Source of the DNA: Pseudomonadota bacterium
Lineage (GTDB): Bacteria > Pseudomonadota > Gammaproteobacteria > Burkholderiales > JAJZQI01
Direction of reading: 5' to 3'
NCBI GenBank assembly: GCA_021847305.1
Contig: JAJZTZ010000006.1
Location: forward strand, 1-41,688
Length of the DNA stretch: 41,688 nt
Shown here piece after piece: positions 17,585-29,905 of the stretch. Numbering within the stretch: the first letter of the stretch is position 1; every line of letters starts with the position of its first letter. The position numbers and the translations under genes are program-made. The notes beneath the pieces are model-generated. The model saw nothing but the letters and a program-made list of their open reading frames with translations, was not told the origin of the DNA and did no database searches.

Positions 17585-17972
17585 TCCCGGTGCGCGCCAG
17601 CGCATGGGCAATTGCATGCTTGAGTTCATCCAGCACCCGGGCCGGGTTGAACGGCTTGACCAGAAAGCCGTCTGCACCGGCGGCCAGCGAGCGCCTCACG
17701 TTGTCGCTGGAGGCGGCGGTACTGATCATGACGACAATCATCTCGGGATGGGCCGATTTGATGGCGGTCAGAATATCGATGCCGTTTTGCTCTTCCAGCA
17801 TGATATCGAGCAGGACGATATGCGGAGTGTGCAATTCGATCAGGTGCATCGCCGAGTGACCGTCATGCGCTTCACCTACGACCTCCATGCTGGATTCGCG
17901 CAAAATTCCCCGCAGCAGTTGGCGGATCAGGGCGTTATCATCGACAATGAGCAGTTTCAGTCTGGATGGCAT
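17568..17972 (-). CDS. Single-domain response regulator (CheY-like receiver)
   Basis: The 134-residue protein is a lone receiver domain with Asp11/Asp12 (LIVDDN), phospho-acceptor Asp56 (IVLLDIML), switch residue Ser84/Thr85 and Lys106 (FLVKPF). There is no output domain, so it should act through protein contact. The partner kinase is not adjacent. It is transcribed away from tadA and ends inside the 3' end of the ankyrin gene (17-bp convergent overlap). Confidence 0.88.
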   Translation of the reverse strand: MPSRLKLLIVDDNALIRQLLRGILRESSMEVVGEAHDGHSAMHLIELHTPHIVLLDIMLEEQNGIDILTAIKSAHPEMIVVMISTAASSDNVRRSLAAGADGFLVKPFNPARVLDELKHAIAHALARTGINAQQ

Positions 17973-18024
17973 GGTTTGATCATGGCAGAATGATTCGGGG
18001 CCGAAACAGGCTCTTTAATCATAG

Positions 18025-18987
<963 letters not shown>

Positions 18988-18988
<1 letters not shown>

Positions 18989-19440
18989 TGCAAAAGGAGG
19001 CCGCAAGCCAGCTGGCTTTGCAGCTGCTCGAGCAGCACGGCTTGCTGCAACAGGGCTGGCGTTTTCGCTTCGACCGTGCCCGGACGCGTTTTGGCTGCTG
19101 CAATTACCGCGAACGAGTCATCAGTCTGTCGCCTATGCTGACGGCCAGCAATGATGAGACGGCCGTGCGCGAAACCTTGCTGCATGAGATAGCGCATGCT
19201 CTGGTGGGGCCGCGTGCGGGGCATGGTCCGCAGTGGAAGCAAAAGGCGCAGGAAATCGGTTGCAGCGGGGCACGCTGTCATAGCGCCGAACTGCCGCCGG
19301 GTAAGTGGCAGGCGCGCTGTCAGGGGTGTGGGCGTTTGTATCACCGCCATCGCAAGCCTAGCCGAAAGTATTCTTGCGGTCAGTGTTCCAGTCGCTTCAA
19401 CCCGGCTTTTTTGCTGGAGTTTAAGTTGGCGAGCATTTGA
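18988..19440 (+). CDS. SprT-like zinc metalloprotein
   Basis: The 150-residue protein has the zincin motif LLHEIAHALVGPRAGHGPQWK (HExxH with a downstream His) and a C-terminal zinc ribbon built from CQGC and CGQC (about residues 111-133). This is the SprT/Spartan-like layout, a family linked to proteolysis at DNA, although bacterial substrates are poorly known. The ATG overlaps the transpeptidase TGA (TGATG), so the two are translationally coupled. Confidence 0.85.
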
Positions 19441-19448
19441 CGCTCGCC
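19428..19448. terminator. Hairpin at the convergent sprT-like / oxoprolinase junction
   Basis: GGCGAGC (19428-19434) pairs with GCTCGCC (19442-19448) across a 7-nt loop that contains the stop codon of the plus-strand gene. Only 10 bp separate the two stop codons. There is no U tract on either side, so termination is possible but unproven. Confidence 0.4.
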
Positions 19449-19450
19449 GG

Positions 19451-22400
19451 TTAATGGTTCGCTGCCCCGAAACCACCGCCCCCGGGCGTAAATACAGTCA
19501 GCCGGTCTCCCGGATGCACTTCAATCTCGGCCACGCCGGCCAGTTCCTGCTGTTCTCCATTGGCGCGTACCATGACATTGCGACCGGTCTGCCCGGATTG
19601 TCCGCCGGCCAGGCCGGCCGGCGGGTGAATCCGGTGCGATGAGAGCAACGTGACTGTCACGTCGGCAAGAAACCGAATCGTCCGGACAACGCCATCGCCC
19701 CCTTTATGCCGGCCGGGGCCGCCGCTGCCACGCCGTATGGCAAAGGCATCGAGCCGGACCGGATAGCGCAGCTCAAGAATTTCCGGGTCGGTGAGGCGGG
19801 AATTGGTCATGTGCGTATGTACTGCGCTTGCGCCTGCCGCATGGGGGCTGGCACCGGCACCGCCGCACAGGGTCTCGTAATATTGGTACTCGGCATTGCC
19901 AAAACTCAGATTGTTCATTGTGCCCTGGCTGCCAGCGAGAATGCCGAGCGCAGCATATAGGACGTCGACAACGTGCTGCGAGGTTTCCACATTGCCGGCC
20001 ACAACGGCGGCCGGGTGCCGCGGTTGCAGCAGGCTGCCGACGGGAATATTGATTTCCAGTGGCCGCAGACAGCCGGCGTTGAGGGGCAGGTCGGCGCGAA
20101 TCAGCGTGCGAAACACATACAGAACGGCTGCACGGGTTACAGCGGCTGGCGCGTTGAAGTTGTTGTCAGCCTGGAGGCTGGTTCCGGAAAAGTCGATACG
20201 GGCACTCCCGTGGGCAACATCGATGCTGATGCTGGCGCAAACCTGCCGGTCATCGTCGAAACGGATGCTGGCGTTACCGCCAGTCTGCTGCCTGAGCGCC
20301 TGACGCATCATCTGTTCGCCGAGATCGAGCGCGTGATCCATGTAGGCCTGTACGGTTTTGACGCCGTAGTCTGCTGCCAGCGCCTGCAGGGCGAGGCTGC
20401 CACGCGTGTTGGCGGCCAGCTGGGCTGCCAGATCGGCAAGATTCTGCCCGACGTTGCGGGCGGGCCATTTCTGCTGCAGCAGCCAGGCAGTAATGGCCGC
20501 TTCCAGGATCTGACCATTGCGGACGATGCACATGCCGGCGCTGAGGGCGCCTTCTTCCTCAATGTGGTGGCTGAAGGCCGGCATCGAGCCCGGCGTAATG
20601 CCGCCGATGTCCGCGTGGTGCCCGCGTGAGGCGACATAAAACGCCGGTTCCACAAGGTCTGCAACATAAACCGGACTGACTACCGTGATATCAGGCAGAT
20701 GGGTGCCGCCGGCATAGGGCGAATTGATGAGAAAGGCGTCCCCGGGTGCCATGGTTTGGCTGAACTGGTCGATAACGGAAGCCACGCTGTCACCCATTGA
20801 GCCAAGGTGGACAGGAATGTGCGGGGCATTGGCGATCAGCTGGCCGCGGCGATCGAAGACCGCGCAGGAGAAATCCAGCCGTTCCTTGATGTTGACCGAG
20901 GTTGCCGTCTGCTGCAGCACGGATCCCATTTCTTCGGCAATGGCCATAAAGCGGTGCAGGAACAGCTCAATATATTTGGGGTCGGCTGCACCATCGTGGC
21001 CAGGCTTGTCGAGCGGTAACGCATCGGATTCCAGCAGCAACTGGCCATGGGCATCATGGGTAGCCTGCCAGCCGGGTTCGAGTACGGTACAGCTGTTTGG
21101 TTCTACTATCAGAGCCGGGCCGGCAATGCGCTGGCCGCGAGCCAGCGTGGAACGTTGATAGACCGGCACGGTAAGCCACTTGCCATTGAGATAGACGGGT
21201 ACCCGGTCGATCGGTGTAGCCGGCTGATCGTTCAAGTGCGGCTCAGGCAAATGGCCGCCGGCGTGGTGCACCTGTTCCACTTCGATACCCGCCAGCTGCA
21301 GGGACCGGCCGGGGTAATGGTAGCCGTAGCGCTGCTGATGCAAAGCTGCAAAGACCTCGGCCATGTCGTGTTGCGGATAACTGACCGGCAGCGTTGTGTC
21401 TGTCCCGCTGTAGCGCAAATGGACCCGGCGAATGACCTGGTCGGCTGTCTCATCTGCAAACAGGGCGCGGAAGTGCTGCTCCAATGTTTCCTGCAGGGCA
21501 GGGCTCCACGGCTGCTCGATGGATTGTTCACGAATTAGCCGCTGCTCCGCCAGACCGATACCCACGGCCGAGAGTACCCCGGCCAGCGGGTGGATCAGGA
21601 TACGCCGCATGCCCAACCGCGCAGCAACGCGGCAGGCGTGCTGGCCGCCGGCTCCGCCGAAGCAGACGAGGGTGTAACTGGCAAGATCGCGGCCACGAGC
21701 AACTGAAATCGTGTGGATGGCGTTGGCCATGTTGTCGACGGCAATGTCGAGAAAGTCTTCGGCGACCTGTTCGGCTGTGACTGTGCGGTGCTGTGCCTGG
21801 GAAATCTGCTGTGCCAAAACGCCAAACTTCTGCTGTACGGCGGCCTGATCGAGGGGCTGTGTCCCATCCGGGCCGAACAGCGCAGGAAAGAATCGCGCTT
21901 GCAGCCGGCCGAGCATGACATTGCAGTCAGTTACTGTGAGCGGGCCGCCGCGGCGGTAGGCGGCCGGGCCGGGGTTGGCGCCGGCAGAATCGGGGCCTAC
22001 CTGATAGCGCACACCATCAAAATGTAAGATGGAACCGCCACCCGCCGCCACAGTATGAATGTCCAGCATCGGTACCGACAGCAGATGGCCGGCAACCTGC
22101 TGTGACGTACTGCGTTCCAGTTCTCCGGCGTAGTGGGCCACATCGGTCGAGGTACCGCCCATATCAAAGCCGATCAGTTTGTCTATGCCGGCCAGTTGCG
22201 CGGTTTTGACCGCACCGACAATGCCGCCGGCCGGGCCGGACAAAACGCAGTCCCGGCCATGAAATTGTTCGGCGCCGACCAGTCCGCCATTGGACTGCAT
22301 GAAATAGAGCCGCTGCGCGGCGCTCAGACCAGCCTGAACCTGGCCGACATAGCGACACAGTACCGGGGAAAGATAGGCATCAAGCACCGTGGTACTGCCA

Positions 22401-22999
22401 CGCCGCACCAGTCGTATGGCCGGGCTGCACAGGTGCGACAGGGAGATATGCGCAAAGCCGAGTGGTTCGGCCAGCCGTTTGAGCTCCAGTTCGTGCGCCG
22501 GGTGGCGGTCGGCATGCATGAGCACAATTGCCAGGCTGTCGCAGCCGTTATCTCGCAGTTCGAGCAGTTTTTGCCGGGCGAGAGTGTTGTCGAGCGGTTG
22601 CAGAATTTCGCCGCGGGCGCCGATGCGTTCGGGAATTTCGACAACCTGTTGATACAGCGGCTGCGGCAGCTGGATGTCCAACGCAAAGATATCGGGGCGA
22701 TTCTGATAGCCGATTTGCAAGGCATCGGCAAAACCGGCGGTGATGGCGAGCCCGACTTTGGCGCCCCGACGTTCCAGCAGGGCATTGGTACCCACCGTAG
22801 TACCCATCTTCACGGTGATGCTGGCAGCGGACTCATTAAACTCGGCGAGGATGGCACGGATGCCGTGCACAGCGGCATCGTCATACTGCTCCGGATTTTC
22901 TGACAGATATTTGCGCACCACCAGGTTGCCATCCGGCCGGCGGGCAACGATGTCGGTAAAGGTACCGCCCCGGTCGATCCAGAATTCCCACCCGGCCAC
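19451..22999 (-). CDS. ATP-dependent 5-oxoprolinase (fused HyuA-HyuB type)
   Basis: The 1182-residue protein joins a hydantoinase A half (ATP-binding [15 protein letters not shown] at residues 6-20; [16 protein letters not shown] near 275) to a hydantoinase B half (from about 690: [39 protein letters not shown] and a glycine-rich end [13 protein letters not shown]). This full-length fusion is the eukaryotic-type 5-oxoprolinase, opening 5-oxoproline to glutamate with ATP. A related acyl-hydantoin or N-methylhydantoin activity cannot be excluded. It stands alone, without pxpABC or glutathione genes. It follows the chemoreceptor gene by 70 bp on the same strand. Confidence 0.88.
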   Translation of the reverse strand: MAGWEFWIDRGGTFTDIVARRPDGNLVVRKYLSENPEQYDDAAVHGIRAILAEFNESAASITVKMGTTVGTNALLERRGAKVGLAITAGFADALQIGYQNRPDIFALDIQLPQPLYQQVVEIPERIGARGEILQPLDNTLARQKLLELRDNGCDSLAIVLMHADRHPAHELELKRLAEPLGFAHISLSHLCSPAIRLVRRGSTTVLDAYLSPVLCRYVGQVQAGLSAAQRLYFMQSNGGLVGAEQFHGRDCVLSGPAGGIVGAVKTAQLAGIDKLIGFDMGGTSTDVAHYAGELERSTSQQVAGHLLSVPMLDIHTVAAGGGSILHFDGVRYQVGPDSAGANPGPAAYRRGGPLTVTDCNVMLGRLQARFFPALFGPDGTQPLDQAAVQQKFGVLAQQISQAQHRTVTAEQVAEDFLDIAVDNMANAIHTISVARGRDLASYTLVCFGGAGGQHACRVAARLGMRRILIHPLAGVLSAVGIGLAEQRLIREQSIEQPWSPALQETLEQHFRALFADETADQVIRRVHLRYSGTDTTLPVSYPQHDMAEVFAALHQQRYGYHYPGRSLQLAGIEVEQVHHAGGHLPEPHLNDQPATPIDRVPVYLNGKWLTVPVYQRSTLARGQRIAGPALIVEPNSCTVLEPGWQATHDAHGQLLLESDALPLDKPGHDGAADPKYIELFLHRFMAIAEEMGSVLQQTATSVNIKERLDFSCAVFDRRGQLIANAPHIPVHLGSMGDSVASVIDQFSQTMAPGDAFLINSPYAGGTHLPDITVVSPVYVADLVEPAFYVASRGHHADIGGITPGSMPAFSHHIEEEGALSAGMCIVRNGQILEAAITAWLLQQKWPARNVGQNLADLAAQLAANTRGSLALQALAADYGVKTVQAYMDHALDLGEQMMRQALRQQTGGNASIRFDDDRQVCASISIDVAHGSARIDFSGTSLQADNNFNAPAAVTRAAVLYVFRTLIRADLPLNAGCLRPLEINIPVGSLLQPRHPAAVVAGNVETSQHVVDVLYAALGILAGSQGTMNNLSFGNAEYQYYETLCGGAGASPHAAGASAVHTHMTNSRLTDPEILELRYPVRLDAFAIRRGSGGPGRHKGGDGVVRTIRFLADVTVTLLSSHRIHPPAGLAGGQSGQTGRNVMVRANGEQQELAGVAEIEVHPGDRLTVFTPGGGGFGAANH

Positions 23000-23069
23000 G
23001 CTCTGTCCAGTTCATCCAGCTGTTTATCCAGCCGCCATTATACGATGCCGTCGATGAACCCGTGCGCTG

Positions 23070-24701
23070 TCAGATGCGGAACTGGGCGACATCCAGCTGG
23101 AAGTTCTCTGCCATTTCCTTGAGGATGCGCGAAGACTGACTCAAGGCAGAAATTTCGCGGGCATTTTGTTCGGCCATGGAGGAAATCCGCTCGACATTGC
23201 GGGCGATATCCTGGCTGCTGGTATGTTGCTCAGATGTGGCGCGGGCGATTTCCTCTACGCTCTGTGCGGTGTCGCGCGTGCCCCGGTCGATATCGCTGAG
23301 CGACTGGTCAGCCTGACGGGTTAGGGCCACGCCATGTTCCACGCGTTCACGATTGGCTTCAATGATATCCAGCGCGGTGGCCATTTCGGTCTGAATCGAG
23401 CCGGTCATGTCCTGGATTTCCTGGGTGGCTTTGCCGGTGCGTTCGGCCAGTTTACGTACCTCGTCGGCCACCACGGCAAATCCGCGCCCCTGTTCGCCGG
23501 CGCGGGCGGCTTCGATGGCGGCGTTAAGTGCCAGCAAATTGGTCTGACCGGCAATATCCTTGATGGTGTTGCTGATCTGGCCGATATCGACTGAACGCTG
23601 ATGCAGGGTGCGAATCAGTTCGGCCGTTTCGTCCACAGTGGCGGAAATCCGGCGCATTTCATCCACGGTCCGGCCAACCACTTCACTGCCGGTCTGGCAC
23701 AATTCGCTGCCCTTGAGCGAGCTTTGCAGCGAAATCTGCGCATTGCTGGACACTTGCGAGATGCTGACGGAAATCTGCTGGACGGCCGCTGCCGTCTCGC
23801 TGGCAGCATCCGACTGGGTATGCGAGCTGCGCTCGATCAGGTTGACCGCCTTGGACAGGTTGCTGGCTTCCTGCGACACCACTGAGGCAGCCGTGCCCAT
23901 TTTGCCGACCATGTCACGCAAATTGCTCACCATCGTATTCAGGTGTTGGGCCATTTCGCCGAACTCGTTTTTGCCGGAATAGCTGACCTCAGTGGTCAGG
24001 TCGCCTTCGGAAATGCGGCTGAAAGCCTCTTTCAGATGGCGAATGCCCTGGTCCATGTTACGTGTCATCCAATAGGTGAACAGGGTGGAGAGCAGGGCGA
24101 ACAGACCGCCCAGAATCACGCTGATGAGCACGATATTGCGCATGTTTTTGTTGCTTTGCTGGGTCGTGTGCAACTGGGCAACAATAGTTTCTTTCTGCAG
24201 GGCAATCAGGCGGGTTACCGGTTGCAGTACGCCGGCTTCCACGCCCGGCCAGTCATCGTCCAGCACCGAGCGGGTCATGGTCTTGTCATGATCGCCGTAG
24301 GACACGGACAGCATTTTTACTACATTTGGCAGTTCAGCCATAGCTTTGTCGACGCCGGCAACCAGTCGCGACTCTTCCGCGGTCAGGTCGCCGTTTTTCA
24401 GTTGCTTGAACTGCTTCCACTGGTCGGGCAGATTGGACATTAATTGGTCCAGCTGTTTTTGCGCATCGGCAAAGGGCACTTTGTCAAACTGAGTCGCCGC
24501 CATATTGAAGCGGGTCCGGCTCAGTTGTCGTTCCATGTCGATCAGCAAGGAGGAGGGGGCGACCGCGTGGTTGTACACGGTATCCAGTGACTGTTCGCCC
24601 TGACGCAGAACATAGAGATTCTCCACCGCCAGAACGGCCATAATCAGTGCGGTAATAATGGCGCCTATAAACAGACTTGTTTTTATACTCAGGTGTTTCA
24701 C
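23070..24701 (-). CDS. Methyl-accepting chemotaxis protein with a periplasmic four-helix sensor
   Basis: The 543-residue receptor has TM1 (about 10-30), a helical periplasmic domain (31-188) of the four-helix-bundle type, TM2 (189-211), HAMP (212-264) and a cytoplasmic signalling coiled coil. The hairpin tip sequence [20 protein letters not shown] is unmistakable. No C-terminal CheR-docking pentapeptide is seen. I place the start at a GTG (24699-24701), giving [10 protein letters not shown], because AAGGA lies just upstream; a GTG at 24737 would add 12 charged residues. The ligand is unknown. No che genes are nearby. Confidence 0.9.
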   Translation of the reverse strand: MKHLSIKTSLFIGAIITALIMAVLAVENLYVLRQGEQSLDTVYNHAVAPSSLLIDMERQLSRTRFNMAATQFDKVPFADAQKQLDQLMSNLPDQWKQFKQLKNGDLTAEESRLVAGVDKAMAELPNVVKMLSVSYGDHDKTMTRSVLDDDWPGVEAGVLQPVTRLIALQKETIVAQLHTTQQSNKNMRNIVLISVILGGLFALLSTLFTYWMTRNMDQGIRHLKEAFSRISEGDLTTEVSYSGKNEFGEMAQHLNTMVSNLRDMVGKMGTAASVVSQEASNLSKAVNLIERSSHTQSDAASETAAAVQQISVSISQVSSNAQISLQSSLKGSELCQTGSEVVGRTVDEMRRISATVDETAELIRTLHQRSVDIGQISNTIKDIAGQTNLLALNAAIEAARAGEQGRGFAVVADEVRKLAERTGKATQEIQDMTGSIQTEMATALDIIEANRERVEHGVALTRQADQSLSDIDRGTRDTAQSVEEIARATSEQHTSSQDIARNVERISSMAEQNAREISALSQSSRILKEMAENFQLDVAQFRI

Positions 24702-24929
24702 GCTTTTTTCCTTGTGTTTTGCTGCACGCATGTTCACATCGCTACGTTACAAAACGATTGCAAAACTGTTTCTTCTATTACAAATAATGCGGGCAAGCGG
24801 GTAAACACCTTTCCGCCGGGCTTGAGGGGCTAAACAAGAAGAAAGAACTCAAATCGGTGTAGTTATTTCCTTAATTTGTAATATTCCGATTTGATAATCA
24901 CGACATTGCCAGAAAAATGGATAGGTATC
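24702..24929. other. Divergent region chemoreceptor / histidine kinase
   Basis: This 228-bp AT-richer gap separates divergent signalling genes. It holds an inverted repeat, AAATCGG (24851-24857) with CCGATTT (24886-24892), which encloses a TAATAT -10-like box (24879-24884) for the kinase. I could not find a sigma-28 promoter for the receptor. Confidence 0.4.
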
Positions 24930-26240
24930 GTGAGCGAAGTCGAATCCCTTCTGGTTCCGCTGGAACCGGTCAGCCCCGCGCATACGGTCGATGAGGTCAG
25001 CGAACTTTTGCTGCACCCGGACTACCAGCGCTTCCTTTGCCTGCCCGTGGTCGATCAGGGCAAGCCTCTGGGCGTGATCAGCCGGAACGAGATGCAGAAA
25101 ATCTATATGTCCATGTACGGGCGCGACCTGTACGGCAAGAAAAGCGTCACGCAGTTCATGAACAGCGCGGCCGTGGTGGTGGACATGCAGCACCCGATGG
25201 AGCAGATCAGTCGGTACGTAACCAGCAATATCAAATTTCCCATTACCGAGGACTTCATTCTCACCCGCAATGGCGAATATTGCGGCCTGGGTCACGTCGT
25301 TGATCTGCTGAAAGTAATGGAAAACAAACTGACGCGTCAGAGCGAGGAAATCTCCCGTGCCTATCGCGAACTGAAAGCCTCTCAATCGCAGCTGATCCAG
25401 TCGGAAAAAATGGCCTCCCTGGGGCAAATGGTCGCCGGGGTGGCACATGAGATCAACACGCCGCTTGGCTATGTGAAAAACAACGTCAGCCTGGCGCAGG
25501 ACGTGTTTGTCCAGCTCAAGGCACTGGTGGGCAGCTACGATGCACTGCTAGCCCTACTGCTGGGCGGTGACGCAAACGAGGCAACAGTGGGGCGCCAGCT
25601 GGAAATGATAGAGCAGCAGCGCAACGATTTCTGGTCCGTCTATCCGCAGGATGAGATTGATAACCTGTTTGGCGACACGCTGTTCGGGGTCAATCAGATC
25701 AGCGAAATTGTACTGAATCTGAAAAATTTCAGTCGCCTGGATCAGGCTGCGGTCGACGAGGTCAACCTCAATCAAACCATTGAAAGCACCCTGGTGATCG
25801 CCAAAAACGTGCTGAAAAACCGGGTTGAGCTGATTAAACAGTATGGCAATGTCCCGGCAGTCAAATGCTCGCCGTCGCAAATCAACCAGGTGTTCCTCAA
25901 TTTGCTCACCAATGCCGCGCAGGCCATGGACGGCATGGGAAAAATTCTCATCCGCACCTGGGCCGACGAGCGTTACGTCTATGCCAGTGTTCAGGATACC
26001 GGCAAGGGTATAGCCAAGGAAAATCTGCAAAAGATTTTCGATCCGTTCTTTACCACCAAACCGGTCGGCGAGGGTACGGGTCTGGGCTTATCCATTGTCT
26101 TCAAGATCATCGAAAGCCATAAGGGATTCATACGGGTTGCCTCCGAAGTCGGAAAAGGCACCCGTTTTATTGTTGCCTTGCCACTCGCGAAAGATAGCCG
26201 CCATGCAAACCAGTCAGAACTCGATGCCGCGCAAGTCTGA
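24930..26240 (+). CDS. Sensor histidine kinase with an N-terminal CBS-like domain
   Basis: The 436-residue, apparently soluble kinase has an N-terminal CBS-pair-like module (about 10-130: CLPVVDQGKPLGVISRNEM, then GRDLYGKKSVTQFM), a short coiled coil (SEEISRAYRELKASQSQL), the phospho-acceptor His173 in VAGVAHEINTPLGYV, the N box NLLTNAAQAMDG, the G1 box DTGKGI and the F/G2 boxes FFTTKPVGEGTGLGLS. CBS modules often sense adenine nucleotides; the ligand here is unknown. The start is a GTG after GGATAGG; a TTG at 24891 would add 13 residues. It overlaps the response regulator by 38 nt. Confidence 0.87.
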   Translation: MSEVESLLVPLEPVSPAHTVDEVSELLLHPDYQRFLCLPVVDQGKPLGVISRNEMQKIYMSMYGRDLYGKKSVTQFMNSAAVVVDMQHPMEQISRYVTSNIKFPITEDFILTRNGEYCGLGHVVDLLKVMENKLTRQSEEISRAYRELKASQSQLIQSEKMASLGQMVAGVAHEINTPLGYVKNNVSLAQDVFVQLKALVGSYDALLALLLGGDANEATVGRQLEMIEQQRNDFWSVYPQDEIDNLFGDTLFGVNQISEIVLNLKNFSRLDQAAVDEVNLNQTIESTLVIAKNVLKNRVELIKQYGNVPAVKCSPSQINQVFLNLLTNAAQAMDGMGKILIRTWADERYVYASVQDTGKGIAKENLQKIFDPFFTTKPVGEGTGLGLSIVFKIIESHKGFIRVASEVGKGTRFIVALPLAKDSRHANQSELDAAQV

Positions 26241-27183
26241 GCCGCTGGCCGGCAGTTTTTCTGCCAGCCGCCCGACCATCCTGTGTGTTGATGATGAAGA
26301 ACGGATTTTGCGCAGCCTGCGCATGCTATTTGCGCAAACCTACAACGTCAGAGTCACCACGGATGGCAATGAGGCGTTGCGCATCCTGCAGGAAGAGAAG
26401 ATCCATGTGCTGATCAGCGATCAGCGTATGCCCATCATGACCGGCGTCGAGCTGCTGCGCCGGGCTAAATATATCGCTCCCCACACCATGCGCCTGCTAT
26501 TGACCGGCTATTCCGATCTCGACGCAACGCTGGGGTCTATCAACGAGGGTGAGGTGTTCCGGTTTATCAACAAACCCTGGGATGCGGAAGCGATCAAGGC
26601 AACGGTTGCCAATGCGGTCGATATCGCGCTCAGCCTCGGCGACGTGACCATTCCCGGCCCAGTGGGAGGACAGAATGTTACTGACCACATCCTGGTGATT
26701 GATACCGATGACCAGTCGGCAGAGCTGATTCGCGAGTTGGTGCACACGCATATTTCCCCGGGGCTGGTTGTCCACCACGCGGCCACCATCGAGGGCGTCC
26801 TGGAAACACTGCGCCAGCACGAAATCGCCGTGGTGGTATCGGAGGTCCGTATCGGTACGGCGGATATCACGACCATGATCAAGCTGCTTAAACGCTTTAA
26901 TCCGCGCACCGTATCCATTTTGCTGACCACTTTCTACGATGCTTCGATGCTGGTCAACCTGATCAACGAGGCACAGGTTTATCGCTGCATTCCCAAACCA
27001 ATTCGCGCCAAACTGATGTTGCGGGCAATCGAAGGCGGGCTGGAAAGCTACTGGGCTTTCCAGATGGCACCGAGTCTGGTGAAAAAACACCAGGTCGAAG
27101 TTGGCAGTAATGAATCCGCTGACAATCCGCTGGCCAACCGTATCATGAACTTCTTCAAGTCATTTGCGCCGCAACGGAACTGA
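26203..27183 (+). CDS. Tandem-receiver response regulator without a DNA-binding domain
   Basis: The 326-residue protein has a complete first receiver (CVDDEE, acceptor Asp73 in VLISDQRMP, Thr101 and Lys124 in FINKPWD). A second receiver-like domain (about 160-285) keeps the acidic pair (DTDD) and Lys265 (CIPKPI) but has Glu214 where the acceptor Asp is expected. The last 40 residues look unstructured. REC1 resembles the receivers of HD-GYP-type regulators, yet no HD-GYP follows. Overlap with the kinase gene makes them a cognate pair. An ATG at 26224 is an alternative start. Confidence 0.85.
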   Translation: MQTSQNSMPRKSEPLAGSFSASRPTILCVDDEERILRSLRMLFAQTYNVRVTTDGNEALRILQEEKIHVLISDQRMPIMTGVELLRRAKYIAPHTMRLLLTGYSDLDATLGSINEGEVFRFINKPWDAEAIKATVANAVDIALSLGDVTIPGPVGGQNVTDHILVIDTDDQSAELIRELVHTHISPGLVVHHAATIEGVLETLRQHEIAVVVSEVRIGTADITTMIKLLKRFNPRTVSILLTTFYDASMLVNLINEAQVYRCIPKPIRAKLMLRAIEGGLESYWAFQMAPSLVKKHQVEVGSNESADNPLANRIMNFFKSFAPQRN

Positions 27184-27191
27184 AAGCGCCT

Positions 27192-27240
27192 GCCCAGGCA
27201 ACAAAAAACCCCGGCGCCTGGCCGGGGTTTTTTGTTGGGC
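27192..27240. terminator. Bidirectional rho-independent terminator
   Basis: A strong hairpin, ACCCCGG with CCGGGGT, is flanked by A6 on the left and T6 on the right (27201-27236), and the outer GCCCA and TGGGC also pair. It can end both the plus-strand regulator operon and the minus-strand pst operon. Confidence 0.9.
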
Positions 27241-27253
27241 AAGGGGCGGAAAA

Positions 27254-28027
27254 TCAGCCGAATTTGCCGGTAATATAATCTTCGGTGGCCTTCTGTTTCG
27301 GCGTGGTGAATATGGTGTCGGTATCGCCAAACTCGATCAGTTCGCCCAGATACATGTAAGCCGTAAAGTCGGACACACGTGCAGCCTGCTGCATATTGTG
27401 GGTCACGATCAGAATGGTGAAGTCTTCCTTCAATTCGAAGATCAGTTCCTCAATGCGGGAGGTGGAAATGGGATCGAGTGCTGAAGTGGGCTCATCCAGC
27501 AGAAGCACTTCGGGTTTGACCGCAATCCCGCGGGCAATACACAGACGCTGTTGCTGACCGCCGGACAGGCTGGTGCCGCTCTGATTCAGCTTGTCTTTCA
27601 CTTCGTCCCACAGGGCCGCTTTGCGCAGAGCCCATTCCACCCGGTCGGCCATTTCAGCGCGGCTGAGGCGTTCGTAGAGTTTGACGCCGAAAGCAACGTT
27701 GTCGTGGATTGACATGGGGAAGGGGGTCGGTTTCTGGAAAACCATGCCGATTTTGGCGCGCAGCATGTTCACATCCTGTCCCTTGTCGAGGATGTTTTTG
27801 CCGTCCATAACAATCTCGCCCTCGGCGCGTTGTCCCGGATACAGGTCGTACATGCGATTAAAAGTACGCAACAGGGTTGATTTGCCGCAGCCGGACGGAC
27901 CGATAAATGCAGTCACCTTTTTTTCTTTCAGCTCGAGATTGATGTTCTTCAAGCCGTGAAAGTTGCCGTAGTAAAAATTCAGGTTTTTGACTTGGATTTT
28001 ATTCGGCATGTTGTTCGTCTGGTTCAT
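27254..28027 (-). CDS. pstB: Phosphate ABC transporter ATP-binding protein
   Basis: The 257-residue ATPase powers high-affinity phosphate uptake. It shows Walker A ([11 protein letters not shown]), the signature [14 protein letters not shown], Walker B ([14 protein letters not shown]) and the PstB-typical [14 protein letters not shown]. The ATG at 28027 follows AAGGTCGAG; an ATG at 28009 is also possible, while an upstream in-frame extension has no merit. It is the last gene of pstSCAB. No phoU follows: the next gene is convergent across a terminator. Confidence 0.96.
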   Translation of the reverse strand: MNQTNNMPNKIQVKNLNFYYGNFHGLKNINLELKEKKVTAFIGPSGCGKSTLLRTFNRMYDLYPGQRAEGEIVMDGKNILDKGQDVNMLRAKIGMVFQKPTPFPMSIHDNVAFGVKLYERLSRAEMADRVEWALRKAALWDEVKDKLNQSGTSLSGGQQQRLCIARGIAVKPEVLLLDEPTSALDPISTSRIEELIFELKEDFTILIVTHNMQQAARVSDFTAYMYLGELIEFGDTDTIFTTPKQKATEDYITGKFG

Positions 28028-28040
28028 GGATGACTCGACC

Positions 28041-28886
28041 TTATTGAGAGGTTTTACTCTGTTTGAACATGAAGCGGGCAATGATATTGAGGCCCAGAAC
28101 GCTAATAGTGAGCAACAGCGCACCTGCCCAGGCCAGTTTTTGCCAATCTTCGAACGGGCTCATGGCAAACTGGAAAATCACCACTGGCAGATTCGCCATG
28201 GGGCTATTCATGTCGCTGCTCCAGAACTGGTTGTTCAGTGCAGTAAACAGCAGGGGCGCGGTTTCGCCGCTGATGCGGGCCACCGCCAGCAGGACGCCGG
28301 TCATCATGCCCGCCTTGGACGCACGCCAGGTAATCAGCATGACAACTTTCCACTGCGGCGCGCCCAGTGCGGCGGCAGCTTCACGCAGGCTGTTCGGAAC
28401 CAGGCGCAGCATGTCTTCGGTGGTGCGTACTACCACAGGGATAACCAGCAGGGCCAGTGCAAGTGTCCCGGCCCAGCCGGAAAAGTGGCCGACCTTGGTT
28501 ACATACATTTCGTAAATAAACAGGCCAATCACGATAGAAGGTGCGGACAGCAAAATATCGTTGATGAAACGAGTGGTTGGCGCCAGCCAGCCGCGCTGAC
28601 CGAATTCGGCCAGATAGGTGCCGGCGAGAATACCGATCGGCGTGCCGATAAGCGTGCCGAATATACCCATCATCGCGCTGCCGAAAATGGCGTTGAGCAG
28701 ACCGCCGTCACTGCCCGGCGGCGGTGTCATTTTGCGAAACAGATCCAGATCGAGTGAATCAAAGCCCTTGATGAACAGTGTGGACAGAATCCAGATCAGC
28801 CAGAACAGCCCGAATGCCATGGTCAGCATGGAGGCCGTCAGGTTGAAGGCATTGACGATTCGACGACGGTTGTAAATGCTCAGCAT
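28041..28886 (-). CDS. pstA: Phosphate ABC transporter permease PstA
   Basis: The 281-residue inner-membrane permease has about six hydrophobic segments and the coupling-loop region [24 protein letters not shown], which docks on Pst[17 protein letters not shown] and [15 protein letters not shown] are PstA signatures. It lies 14 nt after pstC and 13 nt before pstB. Confidence 0.95.
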   Translation of the reverse strand: MLSIYNRRRIVNAFNLTASMLTMAFGLFWLIWILSTLFIKGFDSLDLDLFRKMTPPPGSDGGLLNAIFGSAMMGIFGTLIGTPIGILAGTYLAEFGQRGWLAPTTRFINDILLSAPSIVIGLFIYEMYVTKVGHFSGWAGTLALALLVIPVVVRTTEDMLRLVPNSLREAAAALGAPQWKVVMLITWRASKAGMMTGVLLAVARISGETAPLLFTALNNQFWSSDMNSPMANLPVVIFQFAMSPFEDWQKLAWAGALLLTISVLGLNIIARFMFKQSKTSQ

Positions 28887-28900
28887 GATGAAATTTCCAC

Positions 28901-29863
28901 TCAGGATTCTTGGCCTTCTCGCTTGCGCAATTGCAGCAGCAGAATTTTCGAGAACGACAGCACGATAAAGGTAATGACAAACAGCAGCAGGCCCAGCTCA
29001 ATCAGCGCCGACGTATAGAGCTCGCCATCGGCTTCAGTGAACTCGTTGGCAAGGGAGGAAGCGATACTGTTGCCGGGCATGAACAACGAAGCAGTCAGGT
29101 TGTGAGCGTTACCGATTACAAATGTGACCGCCATGGTTTCGCCCAAGGCGCGCCCCAGTCCGAGCATGACCCCGCCAACCACACCAATCTTGGTGTAAGG
29201 CAGGACAATGTTCCAGACTACTTCCCAGGTCGTCGCGCCCAGGCCATAGGCGGATTCCTTGAGCATGGCCGGGACAATCTGGAAGACGTCACGCATTACC
29301 GAAGCGATGAAGGGGATGACCATAATGGCGAGAATCAGACCTGCGGTCAGCATGCCGATACCCATGGGCGGACCCTGTACCAGCGCACCCAGATAGGGTA
29401 CATCGCCAAGGTGATCCTTAATCCACGGCTGCACGTTTTCGGCAAAGGCCGGGGCGAACACAAACAAGCCCCACATACCGTAAATAATACTGGGAATGCC
29501 CGCGAGCAACTCGATGGCGATGCCGAGCGGACGACGCAACCAGCGCGGTGAAAGTTCGGTGAGGAACAGAGCAATACCAAAACTGATCGGCACGCCGATC
29601 AGCAAAGCGATGAATGAGGTAACCAGGGTGCCGACGATCGGGGCCAGGGCGCCGAATTTTTCCGTAACCGGGTTCCAGGTATCGCTGATGATGAAATCAA
29701 AACCGTATGCCTTGATCGCGGGCACGCTGCCCATGATCAGGGAAAGAATAATGCCTGCAAGCAGGGCAAATACCAGGAAGGCGAAAAAGCGGGTCGTATG
29801 TCGAAACAGCATATCAAGAATCAGCTGTTTTTTTTCGGATATCGGGGTATGTTGTTTTGACAT
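28901..29863 (-). CDS. pstC: Phosphate ABC transporter permease PstC
   Basis: The 320-residue permease has a first membrane segment at about 22-44 and further segments at 76-100, 115-140, 168-195, 228-250 and 285-310. The coupling loop is [27 protein letters not shown], and [17 protein letters not shown] is a PstC hallmark. It is separated from pstS by 158 bp that contain a terminator and a possible second promoter. Confidence 0.95.
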   Translation of the reverse strand: MSKQHTPISEKKQLILDMLFRHTTRFFAFLVFALLAGIILSLIMGSVPAIKAYGFDFIISDTWNPVTEKFGALAPIVGTLVTSFIALLIGVPISFGIALFLTELSPRWLRRPLGIAIELLAGIPSIIYGMWGLFVFAPAFAENVQPWIKDHLGDVPYLGALVQGPPMGIGMLTAGLILAIMVIPFIASVMRDVFQIVPAMLKESAYGLGATTWEVVWNIVLPYTKIGVVGGVMLGLGRALGETMAVTFVIGNAHNLTASLFMPGNSIASSLANEFTEADGELYTSALIELGLLLFVITFIVLSFSKILLLQLRKREGQES

Positions 29864-29905
29864 GGGCTTATTCAGTATTCTGGCTGGCCATTAACATGGC
29901 CGACA

